Notes under the pieces: model-generated | What the model saw: only the letters and a program-made list of their open reading frames with translations | The model's database searches: none | What the model was told of the DNA's origin: nothing | Shown: piece by piece, positions 8,533 through 16,995 of the stretch | How positions within the stretch are numbered: the stretch's first letter is position 1 | Layout: each line of letters begins with the position of its first letter | Translations under genes and position numbers: made by a program | Assembly (NCBI GenBank): GCA_965218495.1 | Contig: OZ244626.1 | Location: 1,736,001 to 1,800,000 of the forward strand | DNA: 64,000 bases | Direction: 5' to 3' | DNA from: G965218495 sp965218495 | GTDB lineage: Bacteria > Bacteroidota > Rhodothermia > Rhodothermales > Bin80

Positions 8533-9487
8533 AGGCAGGGGAGTAGTGTACCCTCTCGGCAGGTTGCTTTTGCCTGTCTTTTTGGGTGTAGCGGCATGGT
8601 ATCCGGCACAATCGGTTTTAGCCCAGGGCACGCCATGGATCGCCGAGCCCCGCACGGGTAGTGTCAGCGTTTCGTACTATAAGCAGAATGCCAAAGAGTT
8701 TTTCCGGGGCACTGAATCCGTTAAAGGACCACTGGAGGCTACGGGGGCAAATCTAGCGCAGAATACTGTGTGGATCCATGCCAACTATGCCCTTAATGAC
8801 GCGATCGCCGTGGACCTGCAGACGGCTTGGGCGAGGAGTTTCGTGAAGGGTGCGGTCGGCCCGTCCGGTGGCCAGGAGAGTTACAGCGGGCTATACGACA
8901 CCAACATCGCCGTAACTTGGCGGTTTATGGATGAGTTAGTGAGCAATACGCCCAGCGCCGCGGTGCGTCTTGGCGTGACTATCGCTGGCGGTTACGACAC
9001 AGGCTACATCAACTCGCTGGGAGATGGAGGCGGTGGATTCGAGGGGTCGCTCATTCTCGGTAAGTTCTGGAATGTGGGCGGAGTGTCGGCAGAAGTTGGC
9101 TACCGCAACCGAGGATCCACGACCGTAAATTCTGACGCAGTCGGTGCCACCGAGGGCGAGGAGGTCGACATTCCTTCGGACATGTTTGTCAACTTGTGGC
9201 TTTTTGTACCCATTGGCAACCGACTGAGGGTTGGCGCAAACTACCGAATCGTTAATGCGACATCGGGGCTGGACATTGGTGGAGATGGCTTCTCACCTAG
9301 CCGGTTTCCGGGGTTGCAGGAGGACAGCCAGATCTTGGGCGGCCAGTTGTTTGCCGATCTGTTCGGCAGTGTGAGCGCCCACACGTTTTTCGGGCAGGTA
9401 GTTGGGGGCCGCAACACGGCGAAGTCGAGCATTGTCGGCGCCGGCCTTACCGTAGGTTTTGGAGGCAGTTTCGGTGGCGGATTCTAA
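8519..9487 (+). CDS. Outer-membrane beta-barrel protein (transporter-like)
   Basis: 322 residues from the ATG at 8519, which has AAAAGGA eight bases upstream; an ATG at 8510 is less well placed. The signal peptide ends at SVLAQG. The mature chain alternates amphipathic strands (for example NAIAVDLQTAW-like, TNIAVTWRFMDE, VSAEVGYRNRG, NRLRVGANYRI), with glycine-rich turns and a strand-like end (GLTVGFGGSFGGGF). This is the pattern of the Phenol_MetA_deg/OmpL-like barrel group. No substrate can be inferred. It is translationally coupled to the small cysteine-containing protein upstream. Confidence 0.6.
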   Translation: MKKDKGRGVVYPLGRLLLPVFLGVAAWYPAQSVLAQGTPWIAEPRTGSVSVSYYKQNAKEFFRGTESVKGPLEATGANLAQNTVWIHANYALNDAIAVDLQTAWARSFVKGAVGPSGGQESYSGLYDTNIAVTWRFMDELVSNTPSAAVRLGVTIAGGYDTGYINSLGDGGGGFEGSLILGKFWNVGGVSAEVGYRNRGSTTVNSDAVGATEGEEVDIPSDMFVNLWLFVPIGNRLRVGANYRIVNATSGLDIGGDGFSPSRFPGLQEDSQILGGQLFADLFGSVSAHTFFGQVVGGRNTAKSSIVGAGLTVGFGGSFGGGF

Positions 9488-9608
9488 ATCACGAGTCCAA
9501 ACGAGATTTTGATCACGCTCGCGGCACTGCTGGTTTGTCCCCTGGGCGTAGGCACACTGGCCAGGACTGCGGAAGCAGTGACACCCTGTAATTGATTGTT
9601 AAGTCGGA

Positions 9609-10484
9609 ATGCAAACAACAGCGGTGAGGTACAGGCAGGCTCAGAAGAAATCTTGGCTCAGCCGAGTCGGACTCGGCGTACTAGGTCTTTTGACCCTCGG
9701 TGGCGCATCCTGCTATGGGCAGGCTGAAGATTATATTTGGGACAAATACGACCCCGCAAACACCGCTACGATCGATCACAGCGACTGGCAGACAGTAATC
9801 GACGCTTACCTGATCACTGACGATCCTTCCGGCGTGCATCTGTTTGACTACGGGGCACTGCAGGCAAACGCCGCAGACCGACAGCGTCTAAATGGATACC
9901 TTGACTATCTTCAGGAGTTAGATCCTCGCCAATATGCACGAGATGTTCAGATGGCGTACTGGATCAATCTCTACAACGCGGTGACAGTGCGCGTGATTGT
10001 GGACGCCTACCCCGTCGAATCGATCTTGCAGATTCACAAAGGGGACGCACCCAATACAGGACCATGGAAAGACGTTCACGCAATGGTCGCAGGAAATCCC
10101 CTGACGCTAGATAATATTGAGCACGACATCTTACGTCCTATCTTGCAGGATAACCGAATCCACTACGCCGTGAATTGCGCAAGCATCGGTTGTCCAAACT
10201 TGCCTTCAGAGGCATTCTCGGCCAACAGTTTGGAGCGGTTGCTAGATCAGTGCGCGGAAGAATTCATAAACCACGTGCGCGGAGTGGAGCTCTTGGACGA
10301 AGCGTTCGGTGTTACGTCAAGCATCTACTTTTGGTATATCGAGGACTTTGGCAACTCCGAGTCGGGCGTGCTGGAGCATTTGCTCAAGTACGCGGAAGGG
10401 GATCTGGCGGAGCAACTTACAACTTTCGAGGGATCGCTGGATCACGAGTATGACTGGAGTCTTAACGAGCCCGGTACTCAGTAG
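9609..10484 (+). CDS. DUF547 domain protein, exported
   Basis: 291 residues. A hydrophobic N-terminal segment (LGVLGLLTLGGASCYGQ) indicates export; the cysteine might be a weak lipobox. The DUF547 core is clear: MAYWINLYNAVTVRVIVDAY, then GPWKDV, LTLDNIEHDILRP, and IHYAVNCASIGCPNLPSEAF. The conserved H-x-A-x-N-C-x-S-x-G-C-P motif resembles a cysteine-hydrolase active site, and the family has been proposed to be transglutaminase-like, but its function is not established. It lies 121 bp after the barrel gene in the same direction. Confidence 0.8.
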   Translation: MQTTAVRYRQAQKKSWLSRVGLGVLGLLTLGGASCYGQAEDYIWDKYDPANTATIDHSDWQTVIDAYLITDDPSGVHLFDYGALQANAADRQRLNGYLDYLQELDPRQYARDVQMAYWINLYNAVTVRVIVDAYPVESILQIHKGDAPNTGPWKDVHAMVAGNPLTLDNIEHDILRPILQDNRIHYAVNCASIGCPNLPSEAFSANSLERLLDQCAEEFINHVRGVELLDEAFGVTSSIYFWYIEDFGNSESGVLEHLLKYAEGDLAEQLTTFEGSLDHEYDWSLNEPGTQ

Positions 10485-11546
10485 CGGAGCGGCGTTGGGG
10501 TGTGAGGCGATTCTGGCTGCGCTATAGGGTTGCAGGTTACACAGATAGACAACGATTCCACGAAAATCAACTAGCCTGGGAGACCGTGAGCCAATGTCTG
10601 ATGGGGAGGTAGGCAATCGTTTGATCCTCCGGTACCGCTTTATTCCACCCCAGGATTCGGATGACTAGTCGTTTGCAGTACACAAGGTGGTTTGCCGTGC
10701 CATTTCTGGTGGAACTGGTTGCGATCACTGGCATGCGGCTGTGGGATGCGGGCGACAACCCGGCGCCGCCGGTACATGATCAGCGCTTGTCCCGGGTTGC
10801 TCACTGCTAGTAAGACACACGCTTCCCACTCCGGGATCCTCGAAGCGCAGTCCCTGGCTACGGCGCCATGCTGGGGTCGGCCGTTGGTGGCACGACGTTT
10901 GTTGTTTTGTCGAGTGGTGCGGGTTGCTCGGGCAACCAAGTAAGGCTGCTCTGCTACTGGCCCAAGCAGAGCCTGAAAGCTGAGTTGAAGTGACTCCCTA
11001 TGCTGGCTCAAAATACTTCTGGGAGCTGATCAAGCCTCCAATGTATCCTTGCTCGTGCAGCGCATAGCTCTAGCGAATTTCCCCGTTCTCGTATTACGGC
11101 GTATTCCAGTGAATTCGACCACTTGGACTTCGTGAAGTCGACCATCTTTGGTGTCATGGCGCGGCTGGATTCGGTTAACGAGACGAGTGGTCGGTCTGGT
11201 GCGAGGGGGACTGCAATTCTGACATACTTTTCCGCATTGAATTGCCGGTGAGTTAAATCCGGTGCGGCAAAGTGCATCTGCCCGCATCCGTGAAGTCAAG
11301 CTGATCCTTGTCCACCGGGGGGTCTTCCTCCAGAGGCGACTTTGGGAAACACCTTGCCCGTTGCGACCGGAGCTGCCGCGTGCAGAACCACCTCGGTCTC
11401 GTACTGCTATGGTTATTGCCGAGCACTACTGGGGAATCTCAACCCAGCCTCTCTCTGAATCGTGCGGGGACGTCCATCTCACACGGCTCTTATAAAGAAT
11501 CGCGCAGACTACGGCCCCAACCGCAGGCACCACGCTTTGAATTCAC
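10485..11546. other. Gene-less stretch with one repeat copy
   Basis: About 1.06 kb. The only recognisable item is the second 89-bp repeat at 11102-11190 and its short IS21-like continuation (GTGGTCGGTCTGGTGCGAGG). No gene, RNA or regulatory site could be supported in the rest. Confidence 0.5.
11102..11190 (-). repeat. 89-bp dispersed repeat, copy 2
   Basis: Same length as the copy at 5657-5745 and 95.5% identical. The four differences are all silent in the minus-strand frame. Both copies diverge completely on either side of the shared block. Confidence 0.8.
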
Positions 11547-11569
11547 AGGGCGCACCCAATGTGCGCCCT
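11547..11569 (-). terminator. Stem-loop at the topA stop codon
   Basis: A perfect 9-bp stem, AGGGCGCAC and GTGCGCCCT, with a CCAAT loop. It overlaps the topA stop codon (11568-11570). A U-tract is missing, so it may be a 3' stabilising hairpin or a weak terminator. Confidence 0.45.
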
Positions 11570-14144
11570 ACGACCGCTTGCGACTGCGAGACGCCCGCCT
11601 TTTGCCGCCCTGCGCAGCCTTGGCATCGATCAGTGCAACGGCCTCTTCAAGCGAAATCGTCTCCATGGACTGATCTTTTTTTAAAGATGCGTTGGTCTTC
11701 TCATGCTTCACATACGGCCCGTATCTACCAGACCCGACAGACACGTCCTTTCCGGTAGTCGGGTGAGGTCCCAAAACGCGCATAGGTTGCTGCTTCTTGG
11801 TAGCCAAGAGCTCCAGTGCGCGCTTAAGGTCGATCGTGAACAAGTCGTCCTCCTTTCGGAGCGAAACGTACGTACGATCCATCCGCACGTAGGGGCCGTA
11901 GCGTCCAATGCCCACACTCACGGCCATTCCGTTCTCCGGGTGAATTCCGATTTCGCGGGGTAACTCAAACAGCTTGATTGCTATTTCAGTCGTCACCTCC
12001 TCCGCCTTGATCGCCTTCGGTATGGAAACCCGGCGCGGCTTCTCCTTGCCACTCGTGTTCTCCCCCAACTGGCAGTAGAGGCCATACGGTCCTTGCTTCA
12101 GAAATATCTCTTCGCCGGTCTCCGGGAACATTCCCAGCGCCGGGCTCTTTCCCATCTTCAAGACCTCCGTCAGCTGCTCGGCCGTGACATCCCCCGGCAG
12201 CCAGTCCTGGGGCAACGATGCCCGCCTAACGGTGCCGTCTACTTCTCTCTCCAGGAATGGTCCATACCGCCCAACACGCACCTCAAGTTCTCCCCACCTT
12301 GATGACGTGATGGTCGATATCTTGCGCGGATCTACCTGGTCCTGAGCAGCCGCCACACGCTCGGCCAGCCCATTGTCACCCCGATAGAATGATTTCAGAA
12401 ACGCCGTCCGGTTGCGGGAACCGGAAGCAATGTTGTCAAGATCCTGCTCCAAAGACGCCGTAAACCCTGTATCCACGAGCTGGTCGAAACCGGACTCCAA
12501 AAGGTTGTTCGAAGCGAATGCGGTAAACGTGGCCGCCAGCGCGCGGCCCGTCTTTTGCGCATAGCCTACCCGCTGCACCTTGTCCATGACTTCTGCGTAC
12601 GTGCTCGGCCTTCCAATGCCTTCTTTCTCCAGACGCTGAATCAGTGAAGCCTCAGTGTATCGAGCGGGTGGCTTGGTCTCGTGTCCACGTGCGGTGACCG
12701 CGTGACACTGCAATGAGTCGTTCGCAGCCAGGGCAGGGAGCACCTTTTCGTTCTTTGCAAGCGCAGCCTGCGGATCGTCGGACCCTTCAACGTACGCGCG
12801 CATGAAGCCGGGGAACAGCACCGTTTGTCCCGTCGCACGAAATTCCGCCTGGAGCCCATCCGCACCCGTTACTGCGATCTTCACAGCTACCTGGCGAAGC
12901 TTGGCGTCGGCCATCTGTGAAGCAACAGTGCGCTTCCAGATCAGGTCATAGAGGCGCACGCCGTTGGTGTCACTAATTCCCAATTCCCGCGCAGTCCGCA
13001 TCTTGTTGCCGGCCGGTCGGATCGCCTCATGCGCCTCCTGTGCGTTGCGCACCTTGCTTTTGTAACGACGAGGGGAGCTATTCACATACTCTTTCCCGTA
13101 GCGTCTACCCGCAGCCTCCCGGCTAGCCTCAATCGCCTCCTTGGATAGCTGAACAGAGTCGGTCCGCATGTACGTAATGTGTCCCTCCTCGTACAGCTTC
13201 TGCGCTGCCCGCATCGTCTGCTTGGCGGACAACCCAAACTTTCTGGCCGCCTCCTGCTGGAGCGTAGACGTGATGAATGGCGCACTTGGAGAACGACTGA
13301 TATCCTTGGATTCAACCCCTGTCACACGCCACTGCGCTGCAGGTGCCACCCTTTCCAGCACACGAGCGCGCGCTTCATCCAGGACTAGCACGTTACCCTT
13401 CTTCTGGAGCGACTCCTTGAGCTTTCCCGTAGACTCGTCAAAGTCTTTGCTTGTCGCCACACGCAGGCTGCCCAGGTGCGTCAGTGCGGCCTCAAACCGC
13501 GCGCCATCCTTGGATAGCGCACCCTTCACGCTCCAGTAAAACGCAGGTACGAATGCCATTCGCTCCTTTTCGCGCAGTACCAACAGCCGCACGGCTACGC
13601 TTTGGACCCGCCCCGCAGAGAGCTTCGGTTTGATCTTCCTCCACAAGACTGGCGACACCTCGTAGCCAACCAGACGGTCCAGTACGCGCCGCGCCTCCTG
13701 AGCTTCGACCAATCGCCGGTCGATCTGGCGCGTGTTTTGCAGCGCACGCTCAATGGCACCCTTGGTGATCTCGTGGAACACCATGCGATGCGCCGGCACC
13801 TTTGGCTGTAATACCTCCAGGAGGTGCCATCCTATAGCCTCGCCCTCCCTGTCCTCGTCTGTAGCGATCAACAGCTCGTCCGCGTCCCTTAGGGCGGTCT
13901 TGAGCTCGCGTATGACCTTTTGCTTCCCGCTCGCAATGACGTAGATGGGCTCAAACCCGTTGTCGATGTGAACCCCCAATCGTGCCCAAGGCTCGCTGCG
14001 GTACGCTGAGGGCACCTCCGCCGCCGCACTGGGCAGATCGCGGATGTGGCCCATGCAGGCCATCACCTTGTAGTCTTTACTGGGCAGAAAACGGCTGATC
14101 GTCCTTGCCTTGGTCGGAGACTCTACGATGACCAGTCTATGCAT
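11568..14144 (-). CDS. topA: DNA topoisomerase I
   Basis: 858 residues. The Toprim domain opens with LVIVESPTKARTI and includes ATDEDREGEAIGWHL, the acidic metal-binding triad. The cleavage tyrosine lies in GHITYMRTDS at about residue 325. The C terminus carries repeated GRYGPY-type modules (ELEVRVGRYGPFLE, GIGRYGPYVRMD, GSGRYGPYVKHE) instead of Cys4 zinc fingers, followed by a basic tail RRASRSRKRS that probably contacts DNA. The enzyme relaxes negative supercoils in the cytoplasm. It diverges from ppdK with a 199-bp intergenic region. Confidence 0.97.
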   Translation of the reverse strand: MHRLVIVESPTKARTISRFLPSKDYKVMACMGHIRDLPSAAAEVPSAYRSEPWARLGVHIDNGFEPIYVIASGKQKVIRELKTALRDADELLIATDEDREGEAIGWHLLEVLQPKVPAHRMVFHEITKGAIERALQNTRQIDRRLVEAQEARRVLDRLVGYEVSPVLWRKIKPKLSAGRVQSVAVRLLVLREKERMAFVPAFYWSVKGALSKDGARFEAALTHLGSLRVATSKDFDESTGKLKESLQKKGNVLVLDEARARVLERVAPAAQWRVTGVESKDISRSPSAPFITSTLQQEAARKFGLSAKQTMRAAQKLYEEGHITYMRTDSVQLSKEAIEASREAAGRRYGKEYVNSSPRRYKSKVRNAQEAHEAIRPAGNKMRTARELGISDTNGVRLYDLIWKRTVASQMADAKLRQVAVKIAVTGADGLQAEFRATGQTVLFPGFMRAYVEGSDDPQAALAKNEKVLPALAANDSLQCHAVTARGHETKPPARYTEASLIQRLEKEGIGRPSTYAEVMDKVQRVGYAQKTGRALAATFTAFASNNLLESGFDQLVDTGFTASLEQDLDNIASGSRNRTAFLKSFYRGDNGLAERVAAAQDQVDPRKISTITSSRWGELEVRVGRYGPFLEREVDGTVRRASLPQDWLPGDVTAEQLTEVLKMGKSPALGMFPETGEEIFLKQGPYGLYCQLGENTSGKEKPRRVSIPKAIKAEEVTTEIAIKLFELPREIGIHPENGMAVSVGIGRYGPYVRMDRTYVSLRKEDDLFTIDLKRALELLATKKQQPMRVLGPHPTTGKDVSVGSGRYGPYVKHEKTNASLKKDQSMETISLEEAVALIDAKAAQGGKRRASRSRKRS

Positions 14145-14343
14145 ATACCTTTCTCCTATGTTGCCCTGGTGAAGCCGATTCGAAAGCCACGGCCCCGTCT
14201 AACGTATCGCGACACGCTTCGTTACAACGGGTACCTCCCTTTCGCATAAGCTAGGCCTCAGGTCTTCATAAGAAATGCATAAGCCTACACGTTATCTTGC
14301 GCGGTCGTTGTGTTTTCGACAATCGAATCTGAGTAAGACGACT

Positions 14344-16980
14344 ATGCCCGCTCAGTTTGTATACCGCTTTGGTAACGACAGGACGGAAGGAAGCAAAGAG
14401 ATGAAGGTGCTTCTCGGAGGCAAGGGAGCGAATTTGGCTGAAATGAGCGCTATCGGTTTGCCTGTACCCCCTGGCTTCACGGTGACGACCGAAGCGTGCC
14501 AGTACTACAGCCAGCATAACCACCGATGGCCCGCCGGGCTTGCGAAACAGGTAGAGTCTGGCCTTCGGCACATTGAGGAGGCGCTGAATCGCTCGCTTGG
14601 GGACGCCAAAAAACCGCTATTGGTATCCGTGCGCAGCGGCGCGGCGCAGTCGATGCCCGGCATGATGGATACCGTGCTGAACCTTGGGCTAAACGACAAG
14701 GTCGTCGAAGGCCTTGCTGTCGAGACCGGCAACGCACGGTTCGCCTATGACGCCTACCGGCGCTTCATAGACATGTTTGGCAATGTCGTCATGGGCGTGA
14801 GCCACGACCTGTTTGAACATGCGCTTGACAGTATGAAGCGCAGCAAGGGTGTCGAAGATGATATTGACTTGGATGCGAATGACCTTAAGGCCCTGGTGGC
14901 TGAATTCAAGACCATTTACCAGGCCCATACCTCGCACCCCTTCCCATCGGACCCACAAGAGCAGCTCCGGCATGCCATCAATGCAGTGTTCGGCTCATGG
15001 GACAGCGCCCGTGCGATAAAGTATCGGCAGATCAATCGCATTACGGGACTGTTGGGCACCGCCGTGAACGTCCAAGCCATGGTATACGGCAACATGGGCG
15101 AGACCAGTGGCACAGGCGTGTGCTTTACGCGCAACCCCTCAACCGGTGTACGGGAGCTTTACGGCGAATACCTGGTCAATGCCCAGGGAGAAGACGTCGT
15201 CGCCGGCATTCGCACTCCGAAGCCTATCGCCGACATGGCGGCGGAATTCCCCGAACCGCACGCGCAACTCCTGGAACTGACGACGCAACTCGAGAAGCAC
15301 TATCAGAACATGCAGGACATCGAGTTTACGATCCAGGACGAATCGCTCTACATCCTGCAGACCCGTAACGGAAAGCGCACCGGGCGGGCCGCACTCAAGA
15401 CTGCCGTCGACATGGTCAGCGAGGGCTTGACCGACAAGGTGGCGGCAGTGCGGGACCTTGTCGAGCCGGGCCACCTGGACCAGCTGCTGCATCCCAATTT
15501 TAAAGATCAGGCAGCGTACAAAAACCTCGTGCTGGCCGTTGGGCTGCCCGCCTCCCCTGGCGCTGCCGTCGGCCAAGTCGTTTTCACGGCGGATGAGGCA
15601 GAAGCGTGGCGTGACGATGGCAAGAAGGTCGTCCTGGTTCGAATCGAAACCAGTCCCGAAGATGTCGGCGGCATGGACGCTGCGGAAGGGATTCTTACAG
15701 CACGTGGTGGGATGACCAGTCACGCGGCCGTGGTTGCCCGCGGGTGGGGCAAGCCATGCGTTGCTGGATGTGGCGCAGTCGTCATTGACTACAAAGCAAA
15801 GCGGTTTGCCGTTGGCAACACGACGGTCACCGAAGGCGACTGGATTTCTATCAACGGGTCCACTGGCGAAGTCATCTTGGGTAAACAGGAGCTCGTAGCG
15901 GCACAGATGAGCGACGAGTTTGCCACATTCATGGAGTGGGCGGATGAAATCCGCCCGATCGGAGTGCGAACCAACGCAGACACACCGGAAGACGCGGCCA
16001 AAGCCATGTCGTTTGGGGCTGAAGGCATTGGGCTCTGCAGGACGGAACACATGTTTTTTGAAGGCGACCGCATCCTGGCTGTGCGCGAAATGATCCTGGC
16101 CTCTTCGGTAGAGGCGCGCCAGACCGCCTTGGCCAAACTGCTACCGTTCCAGAAAAACGACTTTGCCGGCATCTTCCGCGCAATGCCGGGCCTGCCGATC
16201 ACAATCAGGCTGTTGGACCCGCCGCTACACGAATTCCTGCCGCATGACGCGGAAGCCCAGGAAGAGATGGCAAACGTGATGAGCGTGCCGGTGCGCACTG
16301 TCAAGGCCAAAGTAGCTGAGCTGGAAGAGTTCAACCCCATGCTTGGCCATCGTGGATGCCGCCTCGGCGTAACTTATCCGGAAATCACTTCCATGCAGGC
16401 ACGGGCAATCTTGGAAGCCGCCGTTGAAGTTCAGCGTGAAGGCATTAAGGTGCTGCCCGAAATCATGGTCCCCCTCATAGGCACAGTCGAGGAGTATGTG
16501 GACCAGCGCGATAATATCCGGGCCACGGCAGAAGCCGTCTTCGCCGAATTAGGATGCCGGATCGAATTCCTTATTGGCACCATGATTGAAGTGCCCCGTG
16601 CAGCACTGACAGCGGACGACGTGGCTGCTGAAGCCGAATTCTTCTCCTTTGGTACCAATGATCTTACGCAGATGTGCTTCGGCTACAGTCGCGACGACGC
16701 AGGCAAGTTCCTACCGATCTATGTTGAGCGCAAGATTTTGCCGGATGACCCGTTTCAGGTGCTTGATCGCCGCGGTGTCGGGCAGTTGGTGCGGATAGGT
16801 ACCGAGCGCGGGCGCGCCGCCAACCCCAATCTAAAGGTTGGAATCTGCGGAGAGCACGGAGGTGAACCTTCGTCGGTGGCCTTCTGCTATGAAGTCGGCA
16901 TGGACTATGTATCCTGCTCACCATTCCGCGTGCCCATTGCCCGGCTGGCAGCCGCTCAGGCCCATTTGGCCGCAATGTAG
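14344..16980 (+). CDS. ppdK: Pyruvate, phosphate dikinase
   Basis: 878 residues from the ATG at 14344. That start gives the canonical opening FVYRFGN...MKVLLGGKGANLAEM; an upstream in-frame ATG at 14275 would add 23 atypical residues. The enzyme interconverts pyruvate, ATP and phosphate with phosphoenolpyruvate, AMP and pyrophosphate. The phosphorylated histidine is H460 in GGMTSHAAVVARG. The PEP-binding domain has EGIGLCRTEHMFF, and the catalytic cysteine is C835 in CGEHGGEPSS. Length and motif order are normal. The next gene starts 15 bp downstream, so both are probably one transcript. Confidence 0.97.
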   Translation: MPAQFVYRFGNDRTEGSKEMKVLLGGKGANLAEMSAIGLPVPPGFTVTTEACQYYSQHNHRWPAGLAKQVESGLRHIEEALNRSLGDAKKPLLVSVRSGAAQSMPGMMDTVLNLGLNDKVVEGLAVETGNARFAYDAYRRFIDMFGNVVMGVSHDLFEHALDSMKRSKGVEDDIDLDANDLKALVAEFKTIYQAHTSHPFPSDPQEQLRHAINAVFGSWDSARAIKYRQINRITGLLGTAVNVQAMVYGNMGETSGTGVCFTRNPSTGVRELYGEYLVNAQGEDVVAGIRTPKPIADMAAEFPEPHAQLLELTTQLEKHYQNMQDIEFTIQDESLYILQTRNGKRTGRAALKTAVDMVSEGLTDKVAAVRDLVEPGHLDQLLHPNFKDQAAYKNLVLAVGLPASPGAAVGQVVFTADEAEAWRDDGKKVVLVRIETSPEDVGGMDAAEGILTARGGMTSHAAVVARGWGKPCVAGCGAVVIDYKAKRFAVGNTTVTEGDWISINGSTGEVILGKQELVAAQMSDEFATFMEWADEIRPIGVRTNADTPEDAAKAMSFGAEGIGLCRTEHMFFEGDRILAVREMILASSVEARQTALAKLLPFQKNDFAGIFRAMPGLPITIRLLDPPLHEFLPHDAEAQEEMANVMSVPVRTVKAKVAELEEFNPMLGHRGCRLGVTYPEITSMQARAILEAAVEVQREGIKVLPEIMVPLIGTVEEYVDQRDNIRATAEAVFAELGCRIEFLIGTMIEVPRAALTADDVAAEAEFFSFGTNDLTQMCFGYSRDDAGKFLPIYVERKILPDDPFQVLDRRGVGQLVRIGTERGRAANPNLKVGICGEHGGEPSSVAFCYEVGMDYVSCSPFRVPIARLAAAQAHLAAM

Positions 16981-16995
16981 GCAGGCCCAAGCCCC

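Noticed and set aside
15139..16050. 303-codon minus-strand open frame inside ppdK
   Set aside because: It lies entirely within a well-supported gene and reads as its antisense; no family resemblance.
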